Source of the DNA: a virus
Length of the DNA: 39,512 nucleotides
Strand: one strand, 5' to 3'
Virus record (IMG/VR): IMGVR_UViG_3300032285_001690
Span: 1-39,512 of that record
Position numbers and translations under genes: made by a program. Under the pieces are notes generated by a model. It was not told where the DNA came from and did not search any database. It worked only from the letters and a program-made list of their open reading frames with translations. Shown piece after piece: positions 32,654 through 39,512 of this stretch. The first letter of the stretch is position 1; each line of letters starts with the position of its first letter.

Positions 32654-33031
32654 ATGCCAGTATATACTAATATTCCAACAAACTCTAAGAGCAGTGATAG
32701 TGCAAACTCCACTAAAAATCTTATTGACAATTTTTATAAAACAAATATTCCTATTGATGCAAGTACATACGAAGCACTAAAGGGATTCTTTGGCAGTAAC
32801 GGTTTTAGTGATATTGCATCAGACACTATTTCATACGCAATATTATATCAAGCATACATTGATCAATATAATCCTATGCAAGTTATAGAAAATATTAAAG
32901 GATTAGACGGAGCACAACTAAACGCACTGGTAACTGAAATTTTAAACTTTAATAGATTTAAAACAAGTTTCTTAGGAAGAAGCGCAACTTATCAAACTAC
33001 TCCGTCAGTTACTAGAGAGATTTTATCTTGA
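32654..33031 (+). CDS. Small acidic protein of unknown function
   Basis: The 125-residue protein begins 1 nt after the preceding stop; no clear ribosome binding site is seen, so coupling to the upstream gene is likely. The N-terminus is Ser/Asn/Thr-rich and probably flexible; residues about 25-110 look compact and helical (LIDNFYKTNIPIDASTYEAL, AILYQAYIDQYNPMQVIENI, LNALVTEILNFNRF). No motif is recognised. It may be a small structural or completion factor, because it sits between the tube-fold gene and the head completion gene and overlaps the latter by 4 nt. Confidence 0.8.
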   Translation: MPVYTNIPTNSKSSDSANSTKNLIDNFYKTNIPIDASTYEALKGFFGSNGFSDIASDTISYAILYQAYIDQYNPMQVIENIKGLDGAQLNALVTEILNFNRFKTSFLGRSATYQTTPSVTREILS

Positions 33032-33465
33032 GTTTAAAATTTGCCAAAGGGCAGTACAATTTAAAAAACCCTGAAAAATATATAGGATCGACTGTGCCTA
33101 TATATCGTAGCAGTTGGGAAATTGCAGTCATGCGTATGTGTGATAATAACCCAGCTATTCAACAATGGGCCAGCGAACCAGTTAGAATTCCCTATAGAGA
33201 TCCGCTCACAGGCAAGCAGACTGTATATGTACCTGACTTTTTAGTAATGTTTGAAGACAAGCAAGAAAAGAAGCACGTTGAGTTATGGGAAATTAAACCT
33301 GCTAATCAGCAGATACTTGAAAAAGTAGGTAAGAATCCCTATAACCAAGCACAGTTTGTGAAAAATCAAGCCAAATGGCAAGTAGCAACGCAATGGGCTA
33401 AATCTAGAGGTATGAAATTTAGAGTTCTAAACGAGAATGATATTTTCCATACTGGGAAGAAATAA
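33028..33465 (+). CDS. 4: Head completion nuclease-fold protein gp4
   Basis: The 145-residue protein matches the T4 gp4 (gp50/gp65-class) head completion family, which has a TnsA-like nuclease fold: YRSSWEIAVMRMCDNNPAI, EPVRIPYRDPLTG, VYVPDFLVMFED, LWEIKPANQQ and a Lys-rich helix before FRVLNENDIF. The conserved Asp in VPDF and the Glu and Lys of WEIKP are the residues expected of this fold. It ends head maturation in T4. The start codon is TTG, with AGAGAG at 33014-33019 upstream, and overlaps the preceding TGA as TTGA. Length equals T4 gp4 (150). Confidence 0.88.
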   Translation: MSLKFAKGQYNLKNPEKYIGSTVPIYRSSWEIAVMRMCDNNPAIQQWASEPVRIPYRDPLTGKQTVYVPDFLVMFEDKQEKKHVELWEIKPANQQILEKVGKNPYNQAQFVKNQAKWQVATQWAKSRGMKFRVLNENDIFHTGKK

Positions 33466-33478
33466 AATAAGTAATGTT

Positions 33479-33961
33479 ATGACTAAGAAACTTGAAGAAC
33501 TATTAAACATTAATTCTGCAGACGAAAAGCCCGTAGAATTGCCACCAGTAGCAAGTCCACCTGCGCATGTAAACCTGCAGGCTACCTTAGAAGAATTTGA
33601 CAAGATTAGCGCGGCTCTCCCCCAAGTCAAAGGTTTAGGCGACATTAGCGATAGCGAGCTAGATGCATTGGCTAAAAAAGCAGAAGAGGCATTTGACGAC
33701 ATTTATGATTTAGGTATGAACGTAGAAGCACGTTATAGTACCCGCATGTTTGAAGTTGCAGGCAATATGCTCAATGCCGCAATTACAGCTAAGTCAGCGA
33801 AGATTGATAAGAAGCTAAAAATGGTTGAATTACAGCTTAAAAAGCTGGCAATTGACAAAAAAGATAACCCTAGTGATGGAAATAGTGTTGTTGCAGGTGA
33901 AGGTTACGTGATTGCAGATCGTAACAGTCTCATAGCAAAACTTAAAAACATGGATAAATAA
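33479..33961 (+). CDS. 16: Small terminase subunit gp16
   Basis: This protein helps the large terminase recognise and package DNA. Length 160 agrees with T4 gp16 (164). The centre (LAKKAEEAFDDIYDLGMNVE then MFEVAGNMLNAAITAKSAK, KMVELQLKKLAID) has the pattern of the T4 coiled-coil core. The end (VVAGEGYVIADRNSLIAKL) matches the C-terminal segment where T4 has ATVFMGSPTELMDEI. I start at ATG 33479 (MTKKLEELLNI), not the ATG at 33437, which overlaps gp4 and adds a segment unlike gp16; no good Shine-Dalgarno sequence supports either. It lies two genes before the large subunit. Its end overlaps a late promoter. Confidence 0.82.
   Translation: MTKKLEELLNINSADEKPVELPPVASPPAHVNLQATLEEFDKISAALPQVKGLGDISDSELDALAKKAEEAFDDIYDLGMNVEARYSTRMFEVAGNMLNAAITAKSAKIDKKLKMVELQLKKLAIDKKDNPSDGNSVVAGEGYVIADRNSLIAKLKNMDK
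33954..33960 (+). promoter_or_regulatory. Late promoter element inside the end of gp16
   Basis: ATAAATA covers the last codons of gp16 and ends 17 nt before the ATG at 33978. The predicted leader of about 12 nt carries TAGGA. Confidence 0.5.
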
Positions 33962-33977
33962 AGGGTAGGAATAAACT

Positions 33978-34565
33978 ATGAAAACATTTAAAGAATACCT
34001 TAGCGAAAGCAAAAAACTCTACGATTTTAAAATTAAGATCGCTGGTGATTTTGCTGGCGAAGAAAAATTAAAACAAATGCTAGAACGCTTTGTTGTATCA
34101 AGTTTCAAAAAAACAGGCACATCACCAATCCAGGCTTTACCATTAGATTTTCCAAAGATTCGTAATTCAGAAGTTACTGTGTATGAAGTTGCACTAGAGT
34201 ATCCAACTACATCTTATGAATTGCACGAATACATTTCAGCAGGAATCGAAAAAGGTCCAGACTACGTTGTAGTCCGCAAACCAGGTGAACCGACCGAAGC
34301 ATATCAGGCACCACAAGATAAACGTGAAGGCGCCTTACTACAAGACCCAGATTACACAGAAGTGGCAAAAATAGACACCAAGTCATATTATGGCACCGAA
34401 TACAATGAGAGTCTTGTAAAGACATTGAACGATGACCTTAAGGCCATGCGTAAAGAAAGAGGGGAAGTTATTCCAAGTTCAGTAGATGCAAAATCAACTA
34501 ACGACATTCCTCAAAATAACACAAGTCCGATTCAAGAAACGGACTATGATCCAAGGAAGAAATAA
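33978..34565 (+). CDS. Virion-associated protein of unknown function (MKTFKEY start)
   Basis: The 195-residue protein starts MKTFKEYLSES, a start common among head and tail genes of T4-like phages. Residues about 15-90 look folded (DFKIKIAGDFAGEEKLKQML, SEVTVYEVALEYPTTSYELHEYI); the rest is charged and Pro-rich, probably disordered, and ends YDPRKK. A TAGGA ribosome binding site and a late promoter precede it, and the next gene follows 1 nt later. It lies between gp16 and gp17, where T4 has nothing. Function is not recognised; a minor capsid or scaffold-associated protein would fit. Confidence 0.78.
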   Translation: MKTFKEYLSESKKLYDFKIKIAGDFAGEEKLKQMLERFVVSSFKKTGTSPIQALPLDFPKIRNSEVTVYEVALEYPTTSYELHEYISAGIEKGPDYVVVRKPGEPTEAYQAPQDKREGALLQDPDYTEVAKIDTKSYYGTEYNESLVKTLNDDLKAMRKERGEVIPSSVDAKSTNDIPQNNTSPIQETDYDPRKK

Positions 34566-34566
34566 A

Positions 34567-35352
34567 ATGCAAATGATCGACGTACTAAAAAAGTTAGCTG
34601 AACTAGATGAGGCTAATTCACCAAAGCCAATGGTTCAAATGGCCAATGATCCAACAGTTGCGGTCATTACAGAATCTATTACAGCTGAAGCTGGTATGCC
34701 GATTGCGGCACCGACATCAGCTCCATCGGTTCCTGCAAGTTTCAGTATCAACGCTTCAGCGGCAAATGGTAACGAAGTCAGCACAATGTTGCGTGACATT
34801 CTTAACCTAGCTGGCATGAAAGAAGTTGGTCCTCAAGATATTAACCAACCTGGTCAAGCACTAACTGGCGAACCAAGCCAAGGTGGCGATAAAGACATCC
34901 GTACAGCACTAGATGCGATTAGCGGTATCGAAGATGAAGAAATGGGCGGTATGGATCCTAATGCAATGGGTGGCGAGCCTCCAATGGATATGGGAGACAC
35001 TGGTGCAGAGATGGGAACAGCCGGTCCAGGTGGCACACAAGACGTTGGCCAAATGGCAGACGAAGTCGAGCAAATGGCAGATCAATTATCAGGCACAAGC
35101 AAGGATGAATTAGGCTTAGAAAGTTTACGTCAATTTGATAACAGCCCACAAGAACAAACTAGAGATTACAATCCAAACGATTTTGCAAATATCCTAAACA
35201 AAGTTCGCAATTTTGATTACACATCTACTCCAGCTAATAACAACTTACCAGAGAGCGTAGAACAATACGTTCCTGCAGAAAAAGAAGATAATTTATTAGA
35301 CATGACACAGAGATTATTCCAAGAATATCAAGGCTTCATCAAGAATATCTAA
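34567..35352 (+). CDS. Acidic, largely disordered protein, possible head or scaffold component
   Basis: The 261-residue protein has a short helix at the start (MIDVLKKLAELDEAN) and another at the end (LLDMTQRLFQEYQGFIKNI); between them it is Gly, Met, Pro, Asp and Gln-rich (GGMDPNAMGGEPPMDMGD, MADEVEQMADQL). This is a low-complexity, acidic composition like that of phage scaffold or internal proteins. The start is ATG 34567, 9 nt after AAGGA in the end of the previous gene, rather than an in-frame ATG 81 nt upstream that lies inside that gene. The gene is followed by a terminator. No family is recognised. Confidence 0.75.
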   Translation: MQMIDVLKKLAELDEANSPKPMVQMANDPTVAVITESITAEAGMPIAAPTSAPSVPASFSINASAANGNEVSTMLRDILNLAGMKEVGPQDINQPGQALTGEPSQGGDKDIRTALDAISGIEDEEMGGMDPNAMGGEPPMDMGDTGAEMGTAGPGGTQDVGQMADEVEQMADQLSGTSKDELGLESLRQFDNSPQEQTRDYNPNDFANILNKVRNFDYTSTPANNNLPESVEQYVPAEKEDNLLDMTQRLFQEYQGFIKNI

Positions 35353-35367
35353 AAATAGTAACTTACC

Positions 35368-35395
35368 AAATAGGCTCTTCGGAGCCTATTTTTTT
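35368..35395 (+). terminator. Rho-independent terminator with TTCG tetraloop
   Basis: A perfect 10-bp stem (AAATAGGCTC / GAGCCTATTT) closes a stable TTCG tetraloop and is followed by a T run. It ends the gp16 block; the late promoter of gp17 starts 3 nt downstream. Confidence 0.9.
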
Positions 35396-35397
35396 CA

Positions 35398-35404
35398 GTA
35401 AATA
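35398..35404 (+). promoter_or_regulatory. Late promoter element for large terminase
   Basis: GTAAATA ends exactly 5 nt (ATCGT) before the ATG at 35410. No Shine-Dalgarno sequence can be seen, so the gp17 mRNA is predicted to be leaderless. Confidence 0.65.
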
Positions 35405-35409
35405 ATCGT

Positions 35410-37002
35410 ATGAGTTTATCCAATAGTAACAATCTAATCAAAACAGCCAATAAGACTTTGAAGTATTCAGAGCAGGATATTGTTGATTTGCGGTTGTGTT
35501 CAGACCTTGACACTGGACATAAGTATTTTCTTAAAAACTTCTTTTATATCCAACACCCGACCAGAGGGCAGATACAGTATGAAGCTTACGAATATCAAGA
35601 CCGTCTTGTAGATAGTCTACACGAGTATCGATTTAATGTAAACATGTTACCACGCCAAAGCGGTAAAACAACAACAGCAGTCGGTTATCTACTTTGGTAC
35701 GCTATGTTTAATCCAAACGTTACTATCCTTATTGCCGCGCACAAATATACAGGCGCACAGGAAATTATGCAACGTCTACGTTATGCATATGAAACTTGCC
35801 CTAATCATATTCGTTGCGGAGTTAAAAGTTATAATAAACAGTCAATTGAATTTGATAATGACTCGCGTATCGTAGCGCAAACAACGACAGAAAACACAGG
35901 TCGTGGTATGTCTATATCATTACTATACTGTGACGAGTTTGCGTTCGTTCCTGATAACATCGGTAAAGAGTTTTGGACTTCTATATCTCCTACACTGGCA
36001 ACTGGTGGTAAAGCTATCATTACCAGTACTCCTAACTCAGACGAGGACCAGTTTGCTGAAATATGGTTCGGTGCTATTAAAACTGAAGATGAGTTTGGAA
36101 ACCAAAAAGAAGATAATCTAGGTGTTAACGGTTTCCATGCGTATACAAGTCACTGGTCAGATCACCCAGATCGAGATGATGCATGGGCTGATGTAGAACG
36201 AGGTCGTATCGGTGAAGAACGTTTCCGTCGTGAGTACGGTTGCGAATTCTTGGTCTATGATGAAACGCTTATCAACAGTATCCATCTAGCAACTATGGTA
36301 GGAAGCGAGCCAACTATGAAAATGGGGCAAGCCCGTTGGTATAAAAAAATTGATCCTAAAGCTACATATATCTTAAGTCTAGATCCTGCGCTAGGAACAG
36401 GTGGAAATTATGCGGCTATCGAAGTTACCGAATTACCTAGCTTAATACAAGTAGGAGAATGGCATCACAACCTTACACCTGTGCAAAGTCAAGTTAAAAT
36501 TTTGCGGGACATGTGTAGATTTATCGACGATGCATGTATTGAAAAAGGTGTACAAAGCACCATATATTACTCAGTCGAAAACAACACACTCGGTGAAGGT
36601 GCGTTAGTTGCTATCAACGAGCTAGGTGAAGAAACATTCCCAGGAATGTTCTTAAGCGAGCCTATTAAGAAGGGCAACACTAGACGCTATCGTAAGGGCT
36701 ACAATACTACAGAAAAAGCTAAAATTGCAACTTGTGCCAAGCTAAAACATTTGATCGAAACAAAAAAGATGACTATAAATTCACAAGCATTTATCAGCCA
36801 ACTTAAGACATATATTGCTACAGGTACAAGTTTTGCAGGTAAAAACGAAGAGCCAGACGATCTTATAGCAAGTATGCTGGTGAATTTACGTATGATTATG
36901 CAGTTGCAGGACTGGGATCCTGCGGTATACGATACTATGCACGACTATGTAAACAACGAAATGGAGCTTCCGTTGCCGATATACGTAAGTACCAGTTTTT
37001 AA
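35410..37002 (+). CDS. 17: Large terminase subunit gp17 (packaging ATPase and nuclease)
   Basis: This is the motor that packages DNA into the head and cuts it. The ATPase domain has Walker A PRQSGKTT (about residues 81-88), Walker B LLYCDEFAF, and the coupling motif TSTPNSDEDQF. The nuclease domain has the Asp of ILSLDPALGTGGNYAA, the Glu of YYSVENNTLGEGA and the Asp pair of EEPDDLIASM, as expected of the RNase H-like fold. Length 530 against 610 in T4; the N-terminal part is shorter. It starts 5 nt after a late promoter without a Shine-Dalgarno sequence. It is separated from gp16 by two other genes and from gp18 by the gp19-gp16 block, unlike T4. Identification is certain. Confidence 0.97.
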   Translation: MSLSNSNNLIKTANKTLKYSEQDIVDLRLCSDLDTGHKYFLKNFFYIQHPTRGQIQYEAYEYQDRLVDSLHEYRFNVNMLPRQSGKTTTAVGYLLWYAMFNPNVTILIAAHKYTGAQEIMQRLRYAYETCPNHIRCGVKSYNKQSIEFDNDSRIVAQTTTENTGRGMSISLLYCDEFAFVPDNIGKEFWTSISPTLATGGKAIITSTPNSDEDQFAEIWFGAIKTEDEFGNQKEDNLGVNGFHAYTSHWSDHPDRDDAWADVERGRIGEERFRREYGCEFLVYDETLINSIHLATMVGSEPTMKMGQARWYKKIDPKATYILSLDPALGTGGNYAAIEVTELPSLIQVGEWHHNLTPVQSQVKILRDMCRFIDDACIEKGVQSTIYYSVENNTLGEGALVAINELGEETFPGMFLSEPIKKGNTRRYRKGYNTTEKAKIATCAKLKHLIETKKMTINSQAFISQLKTYIATGTSFAGKNEEPDDLIASMLVNLRMIMQLQDWDPAVYDTMHDYVNNEMELPLPIYVSTSF

Positions 37003-37008
37003 TAAATA
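37002..37008 (+). promoter_or_regulatory. Late promoter element after gp17
   Basis: ATAAATA starts at the last base of the gp17 stop and ends 5 nt (CACAC) before the ATG at 37014. The predicted RNA starts at the A of the ATG. Confidence 0.65.
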
Positions 37009-37013
37009 CACAC

Positions 37014-39194
37014 ATGAATGCTATAGAACTAATTTCACAGGATTTATTCGACAAAGTGCGCAGTCGCTTTTCTAACCTACAAATGGGCGACGAAAGCGGT
37101 GCAGTTACAGTTGATCCTACAGAAGCACGATTTTTTGACTTTGACTTTGTTGTAGAAGGAAATAACCTAGGACGTATAAGCGTTAGTATTAACGACTTAG
37201 GAAATTTAAAATTATTTTACAGCCAGGGAATTGTCGAAGAACGCGATCCTATTACCCAACAATTTTGGTTTGATTTCTTAAAAGAAATGAGACAATTCGC
37301 AATGCGTAGATTATTACGCTTTGACCCAAGAGACATCACTAAGGGCAATTTAGAAAAAAATGATTTTCAGTATCTTGCACAAAACGGACCCAAGGAAGAC
37401 AACATGACAGAATCAACAATGTACGGTAGCTCAAAGAGCAGTTATCGCCCACTAGACAAGACCTTGCTAATTATTCGCCATAATACCAAAGTTGGCGAAG
37501 ACCGAGGTGCTCGTAGCCGTAGCAATAATATCAATGCTATCTTCATTCAGAACGAGGCGGGTGAACGTTTTAAGTATCCCATGGTACATATGGCAGGTGC
37601 TAAGGCAATGCAACGTCACGTAGCCAATGGTGGGGCAACATACGACGAAGCGGGCCAATCAATTATTAAAATGAGCGAACAAATTCGTGCATTGAGTACA
37701 TTCAAGCGCCAAGTTGGAAACTCAGAACAACTAACACAAGAAGCATTAGGAATTGTTGATCGTGCAAGTTCTAAATTGTCTGAACTAAGATCAACTATTG
37801 AAAATCTATCTAAGCAAACTTACTACACAGAATGGAGAGAAAGTTTAGCGAACCTAGATCTTGCAGAACAGACAGAACTAGATCCAACAACATTTGAAGA
37901 TTATAAATCTAAATTTACAATAAGCAGTTTTAAAGAAGACCTAACACAATACTTTCCGTTGTTGTACAGTATTATGCAAGAAGCAGGCGAACTAGACTTA
38001 GAAGACTACGTCGGCGAAGCTAAGGAAGAAGAATGTGATGATTGTGGCGAACCAGTTAGTGATTGCGGTTGTGATGATGAAACTAAAGAAGGTTTAGAAG
38101 CATTTGAAGCTTGGGCAGATGAAATTGTAGAAGGCCCAAACAAGAGCGATGTTCCGGCATACAAGCGTAAGCAACAGGGCGGCGATTGGAAAGTATCTAC
38201 AAAAGATCTAGAAGATGAAAAAGACAAGAGTCCTACAGGGTCAGCAGGCCTTGCTAAACGTAAGAAAGAATTAGGTATGAACGAAGGTGCGTATCAAGAC
38301 TTAGGACCAAATGGTAGAGAAATTTACAGCAAGGTTCAAGCATTGCGTGATAAAATCAGAAACGGCGAAGTTAAGCCGGACGAAAAATTACAAAAAGACT
38401 TTGACGAGCTATTAGTCGGACATGGTATGGATCCAGAATTTGCAGAAAAAGAATGGATGCGTATCACTGGACAATCAACACAGCCAACACTTGATCCAAG
38501 CCTGCGTAAAGAAGCTCCTCCAATGACAGCTCCTACTGATGGTGATGATGAGGACGATGATGCAAGCTTCTTACAAAAATTACGTATGCAAGCCAAAGGC
38601 GGTTCTATCAAACCAGGTGTAGACACAGGTGGTGTAGATGAAGAAAATGGCATGCCAAGCGGTCAACAAAGTATTTTGCCGATTAAAGAAATTGCTGAAA
38701 AAGTATTAAGTCACATTGATCGTGAAACTGGCGGATGCCCATTGGGTGCTACGGCAGTCGGTATCCAAGTTGCTAAAGAGCACGGCGATAAAGCAGGCGA
38801 GCTTGCTGAAAAATTAGTACATCATCTACAGGCTAAGTTCGAAGCTAAGAAACAAATGGAAACAATGCGTAGACTTGCAGGTTTGCCAAAGTTAGCAGAA
38901 GACCATGCTCCGTGGTATAAAGACCAAGCTGAAGCTGATGCTGACAAGAAAAAATCAGAGTTTAAGAAAAAGAATAACCCAAACCGTACTGGTAAAGATA
39001 CTGCCAAAGCGTTATCACAGAAAGGTTTAAACAAGGCCAGCAATCCATCAGAGTCAACTGAAAAGACTATGAGCAGGGCCGCTAAAGGCATAATGAAGTA
39101 TGGTAAAAAAGGTATGAAGTCGTTAGCCGACGCAGGTAAGAAAGGCAAAGACCTAGAACCGATACGTGCCAAGTACAACAAGTACAAAGACTAA
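37014..39194 (+). CDS. Large multidomain protein of unknown function with Cys4 cluster and basic tail
   Basis: The 726-residue protein has a folded N-terminal region (about 1-250) with beta strands at FFDFDFVVEGNN and GRISVSINDLG, then KTLLIIRHN, and helices after residue 220. Cysteines 341, 344, 351 and 353 (C-x2-C-x6-C-x-C) sit in an acidic stretch as a possible zinc site. The next 250 residues are charged and low in complexity. A helical segment (GELAEKLVHHLQAKFEA) precedes a Lys-rich end of about 85 residues with YNKYKD at the tip, which could bind nucleic acid. I do not recognise the family. A leaderless late promoter, its place after gp17 and its own terminator suggest a late, packaging- or head-linked role. 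Confidence 0.85.
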   Translation: MNAIELISQDLFDKVRSRFSNLQMGDESGAVTVDPTEARFFDFDFVVEGNNLGRISVSINDLGNLKLFYSQGIVEERDPITQQFWFDFLKEMRQFAMRRLLRFDPRDITKGNLEKNDFQYLAQNGPKEDNMTESTMYGSSKSSYRPLDKTLLIIRHNTKVGEDRGARSRSNNINAIFIQNEAGERFKYPMVHMAGAKAMQRHVANGGATYDEAGQSIIKMSEQIRALSTFKRQVGNSEQLTQEALGIVDRASSKLSELRSTIENLSKQTYYTEWRESLANLDLAEQTELDPTTFEDYKSKFTISSFKEDLTQYFPLLYSIMQEAGELDLEDYVGEAKEEECDDCGEPVSDCGCDDETKEGLEAFEAWADEIVEGPNKSDVPAYKRKQQGGDWKVSTKDLEDEKDKSPTGSAGLAKRKKELGMNEGAYQDLGPNGREIYSKVQALRDKIRNGEVKPDEKLQKDFDELLVGHGMDPEFAEKEWMRITGQSTQPTLDPSLRKEAPPMTAPTDGDDEDDDASFLQKLRMQAKGGSIKPGVDTGGVDEENGMPSGQQSILPIKEIAEKVLSHIDRETGGCPLGATAVGIQVAKEHGDKAGELAEKLVHHLQAKFEAKKQMETMRRLAGLPKLAEDHAPWYKDQAEADADKKKSEFKKKNNPNRTGKDTAKALSQKGLNKASNPSESTEKTMSRAAKGIMKYGKKGMKSLADAGKKGKDLEPIRAKYNKYKD

Positions 39195-39206
39195 TAGGTT
39201 AAACCA

Positions 39207-39220
39207 CTCTTTTAAAAGAG
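39207..39220 (+). repeat. Perfect 14-bp palindrome
   Basis: CTCTTTTAAAAGAG is its own reverse complement and lies 13 nt after the stop of the preceding gene, upstream of the terminator. It could be an operator or an extra hairpin; AT content is high, so chance is possible. Confidence 0.6.
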
Positions 39221-39223
39221 ATC

Positions 39224-39253
39224 AAAAAAAGGCAGAAATATTCTGCCTTTTCT
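39224..39253 (+). terminator. Rho-independent terminator before gp32
   Basis: An 11-bp stem (AAAAGGCAGAA / TTCTGCCTTTT) with an ATA loop is followed by a short pyrimidine run, and an A run precedes it, so it could also work from the other strand. It shields gp32 from late read-through. Confidence 0.8.
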
Positions 39254-39254
39254 C

Positions 39255-39283
39255 TTGACGTGATAAATAAAGTAGTATACAAT
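39255..39283 (+). promoter_or_regulatory. Sigma70-type promoter of gp32
   Basis: TTGACG at 39255-39260, a 17-bp spacer and TACAAT at 39278-39283. RNA would start near 39290 and give a leader of about 73 nt. A late element lies in its spacer. Confidence 0.75.
39262..39269 (+). promoter_or_regulatory. Late promoter element embedded in the gp32 promoter spacer
   Basis: GATAAATA lies wholly inside the spacer of the sigma70 promoter, on the same strand. Its predicted start is near 39275, so the leader would be about 15 nt longer than the early RNA. The two promoters cannot be occupied together. Confidence 0.55.
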
Positions 39284-39297
39284 TAAACGTATGCAGA

Positions 39298-39323
39298 TTC
39301 TTAGATGTAGTTGCATTTAAGAA
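39298..39323 (+). promoter_or_regulatory. Hairpin in the gp32 leader, candidate translational operator
   Basis: TTCTTAGATGT and GCATTTAAGAA can pair over 11 positions (two G-U) around an AGTT loop, near the 5' end of the predicted mRNA and 40 nt before the ATG. T4 gp32 represses its own translation through a leader structure (a pseudoknot), so a role in autoregulation is plausible but not shown. Confidence 0.5.
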
Positions 39324-39348
39324 ACAGGCAAAACAAAGGCATAACATT

Positions 39349-39355
39349 AAGGAGA
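39349..39355 (+). promoter_or_regulatory. Ribosome binding site of gp32
   Basis: AAGGAGA ends 8 nt before the ATG at 39364 in an unpaired, A-rich stretch, which suits strong translation of a protein needed in large amounts. Confidence 0.8.
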
Positions 39356-39363
39356 AATATATT

Positions 39364-39512
39364 ATGGCATCTTTGGCAGAAATCCGCGCTAAACTTCAAG
39401 AAGCGCAACAAAAATCAAGTGGTCAATCGACCGGTGGTGGCGACAACGCAATTTACCCACATTGGAATATCCCAGAAAATTCAGAAGCAGTCATCCGTTT
39501 CTTACCAGACGC
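39364..39512 (+). CDS. 32: ssDNA-binding protein gp32 (5' part)
   Basis: Only the first 49 codons are present; the frame is open at the right edge. The product would coat single-stranded DNA in replication, recombination and repair. The start MASLAEIRAKLQEAQQK is the basic, helical N-terminal segment, used in T4 gp32 for cooperative binding, and the NSEAVIRFLPD segment matches QAVIRFLPS in T4. The gene has a terminator, composite promoter, leader hairpin and AAGGAG site in front of it, which fit early and autoregulated expression. Identification rests on 49 residues but is well supported. Confidence 0.85.
   Translation, partial: MASLAEIRAKLQEAQQKSSGQSTGGGDNAIYPHWNIPENSEAVIRFLPD

Noticed and set aside
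34486-34566. Upstream extension of the gene at 34567
   Set aside because: The extension lies inside the previous gene in another frame and reads as low-quality sequence, while the ATG at 34567 has AAGGA at the right distance.
39291-39323. H-type pseudoknot in the gp32 leader like that of T4
   Set aside because: The two interlocking stems (39291-39296 with 39311-39316, and 39298-39304 with 39317-39323) leave no nucleotides to cross the first stem, so they cannot both form; a simple 11-bp hairpin is the better model.
1-39512. tRNA genes, integrase, attachment sites or insertion sequences
   Set aside because: No cloverleaf-like segment, recombinase motif or terminal inverted repeat was seen; gaps between genes are all under 200 bases. 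This was by eye and short tRNA-like forms could be missed.

Overview
The window is a 39.5 kb piece of a T4-like contractile-tailed phage (myovirus). Marker genes recognised from their sequences include neck proteins gp13 and gp14, tail sheath stabiliser gp15, sheath gp18, tail tube gp19, head completion nuclease gp4, small and large terminase gp16/gp17, dNMP kinase gp1 and the start of ssDNA-binding protein gp32. The long fibre style, the AT-rich composition and the short TAAATA-type late promoters resemble T4-like phages of aquatic bacteria (cyanophage- and pelagiphage-like). No photosynthesis gene, tRNA or integrase is visible and the host cannot be named from this window.

Layout. Positions 1-18004 are an adhesion region: a 4535-residue repeat-built fibre, a small lectin-fold protein, a second fibre with an S74 self-cleaving chaperone, and a Gly/Tyr-rich protein that may be a tip adhesin. 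Positions 18006-21379 hold a putative tail-fibre assembly helper, a coiled-coil protein, and an unusual fusion of a U32-like Cys-rich TIM barrel with a class I methyltransferase. Positions 21371-24436, on the minus strand, are gp14, gp15 and a Nudix hydrolase. Positions 24465-26313, on the plus strand, are gp13, a small unknown protein and dNMP kinase. A small HNH-fold protein lies on the minus strand before the sheath and tube genes (26711-30744). These are followed by a gp54/gp48-like tube-fold protein, a small unknown, gp4, gp16, two low-complexity proteins, gp17, a large unknown protein and gp32 (partial at the right edge).

Regulation is unusually readable. At least nine sites match the T4-type late -10 element (xTAAATA). 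Four of them sit exactly 5 nt before the ATG, so transcription would begin at the start codon itself and give leaderless mRNAs. One 28-bp gap carries two back-to-back late promoters. Two metabolic genes (gp1, gp32) instead have near-consensus sigma70 promoters with 17-bp spacers, and the gp32 promoter has a late element embedded in its spacer. Three rho-independent terminators separate blocks.

Most likely to be new: the U32-methyltransferase fusion beside the fibres, the leaderless late-gene architecture, the composite gp32 control region, and repeated Trp/Gly surface modules shared by gp14, gp15 and the oversized sheath protein.
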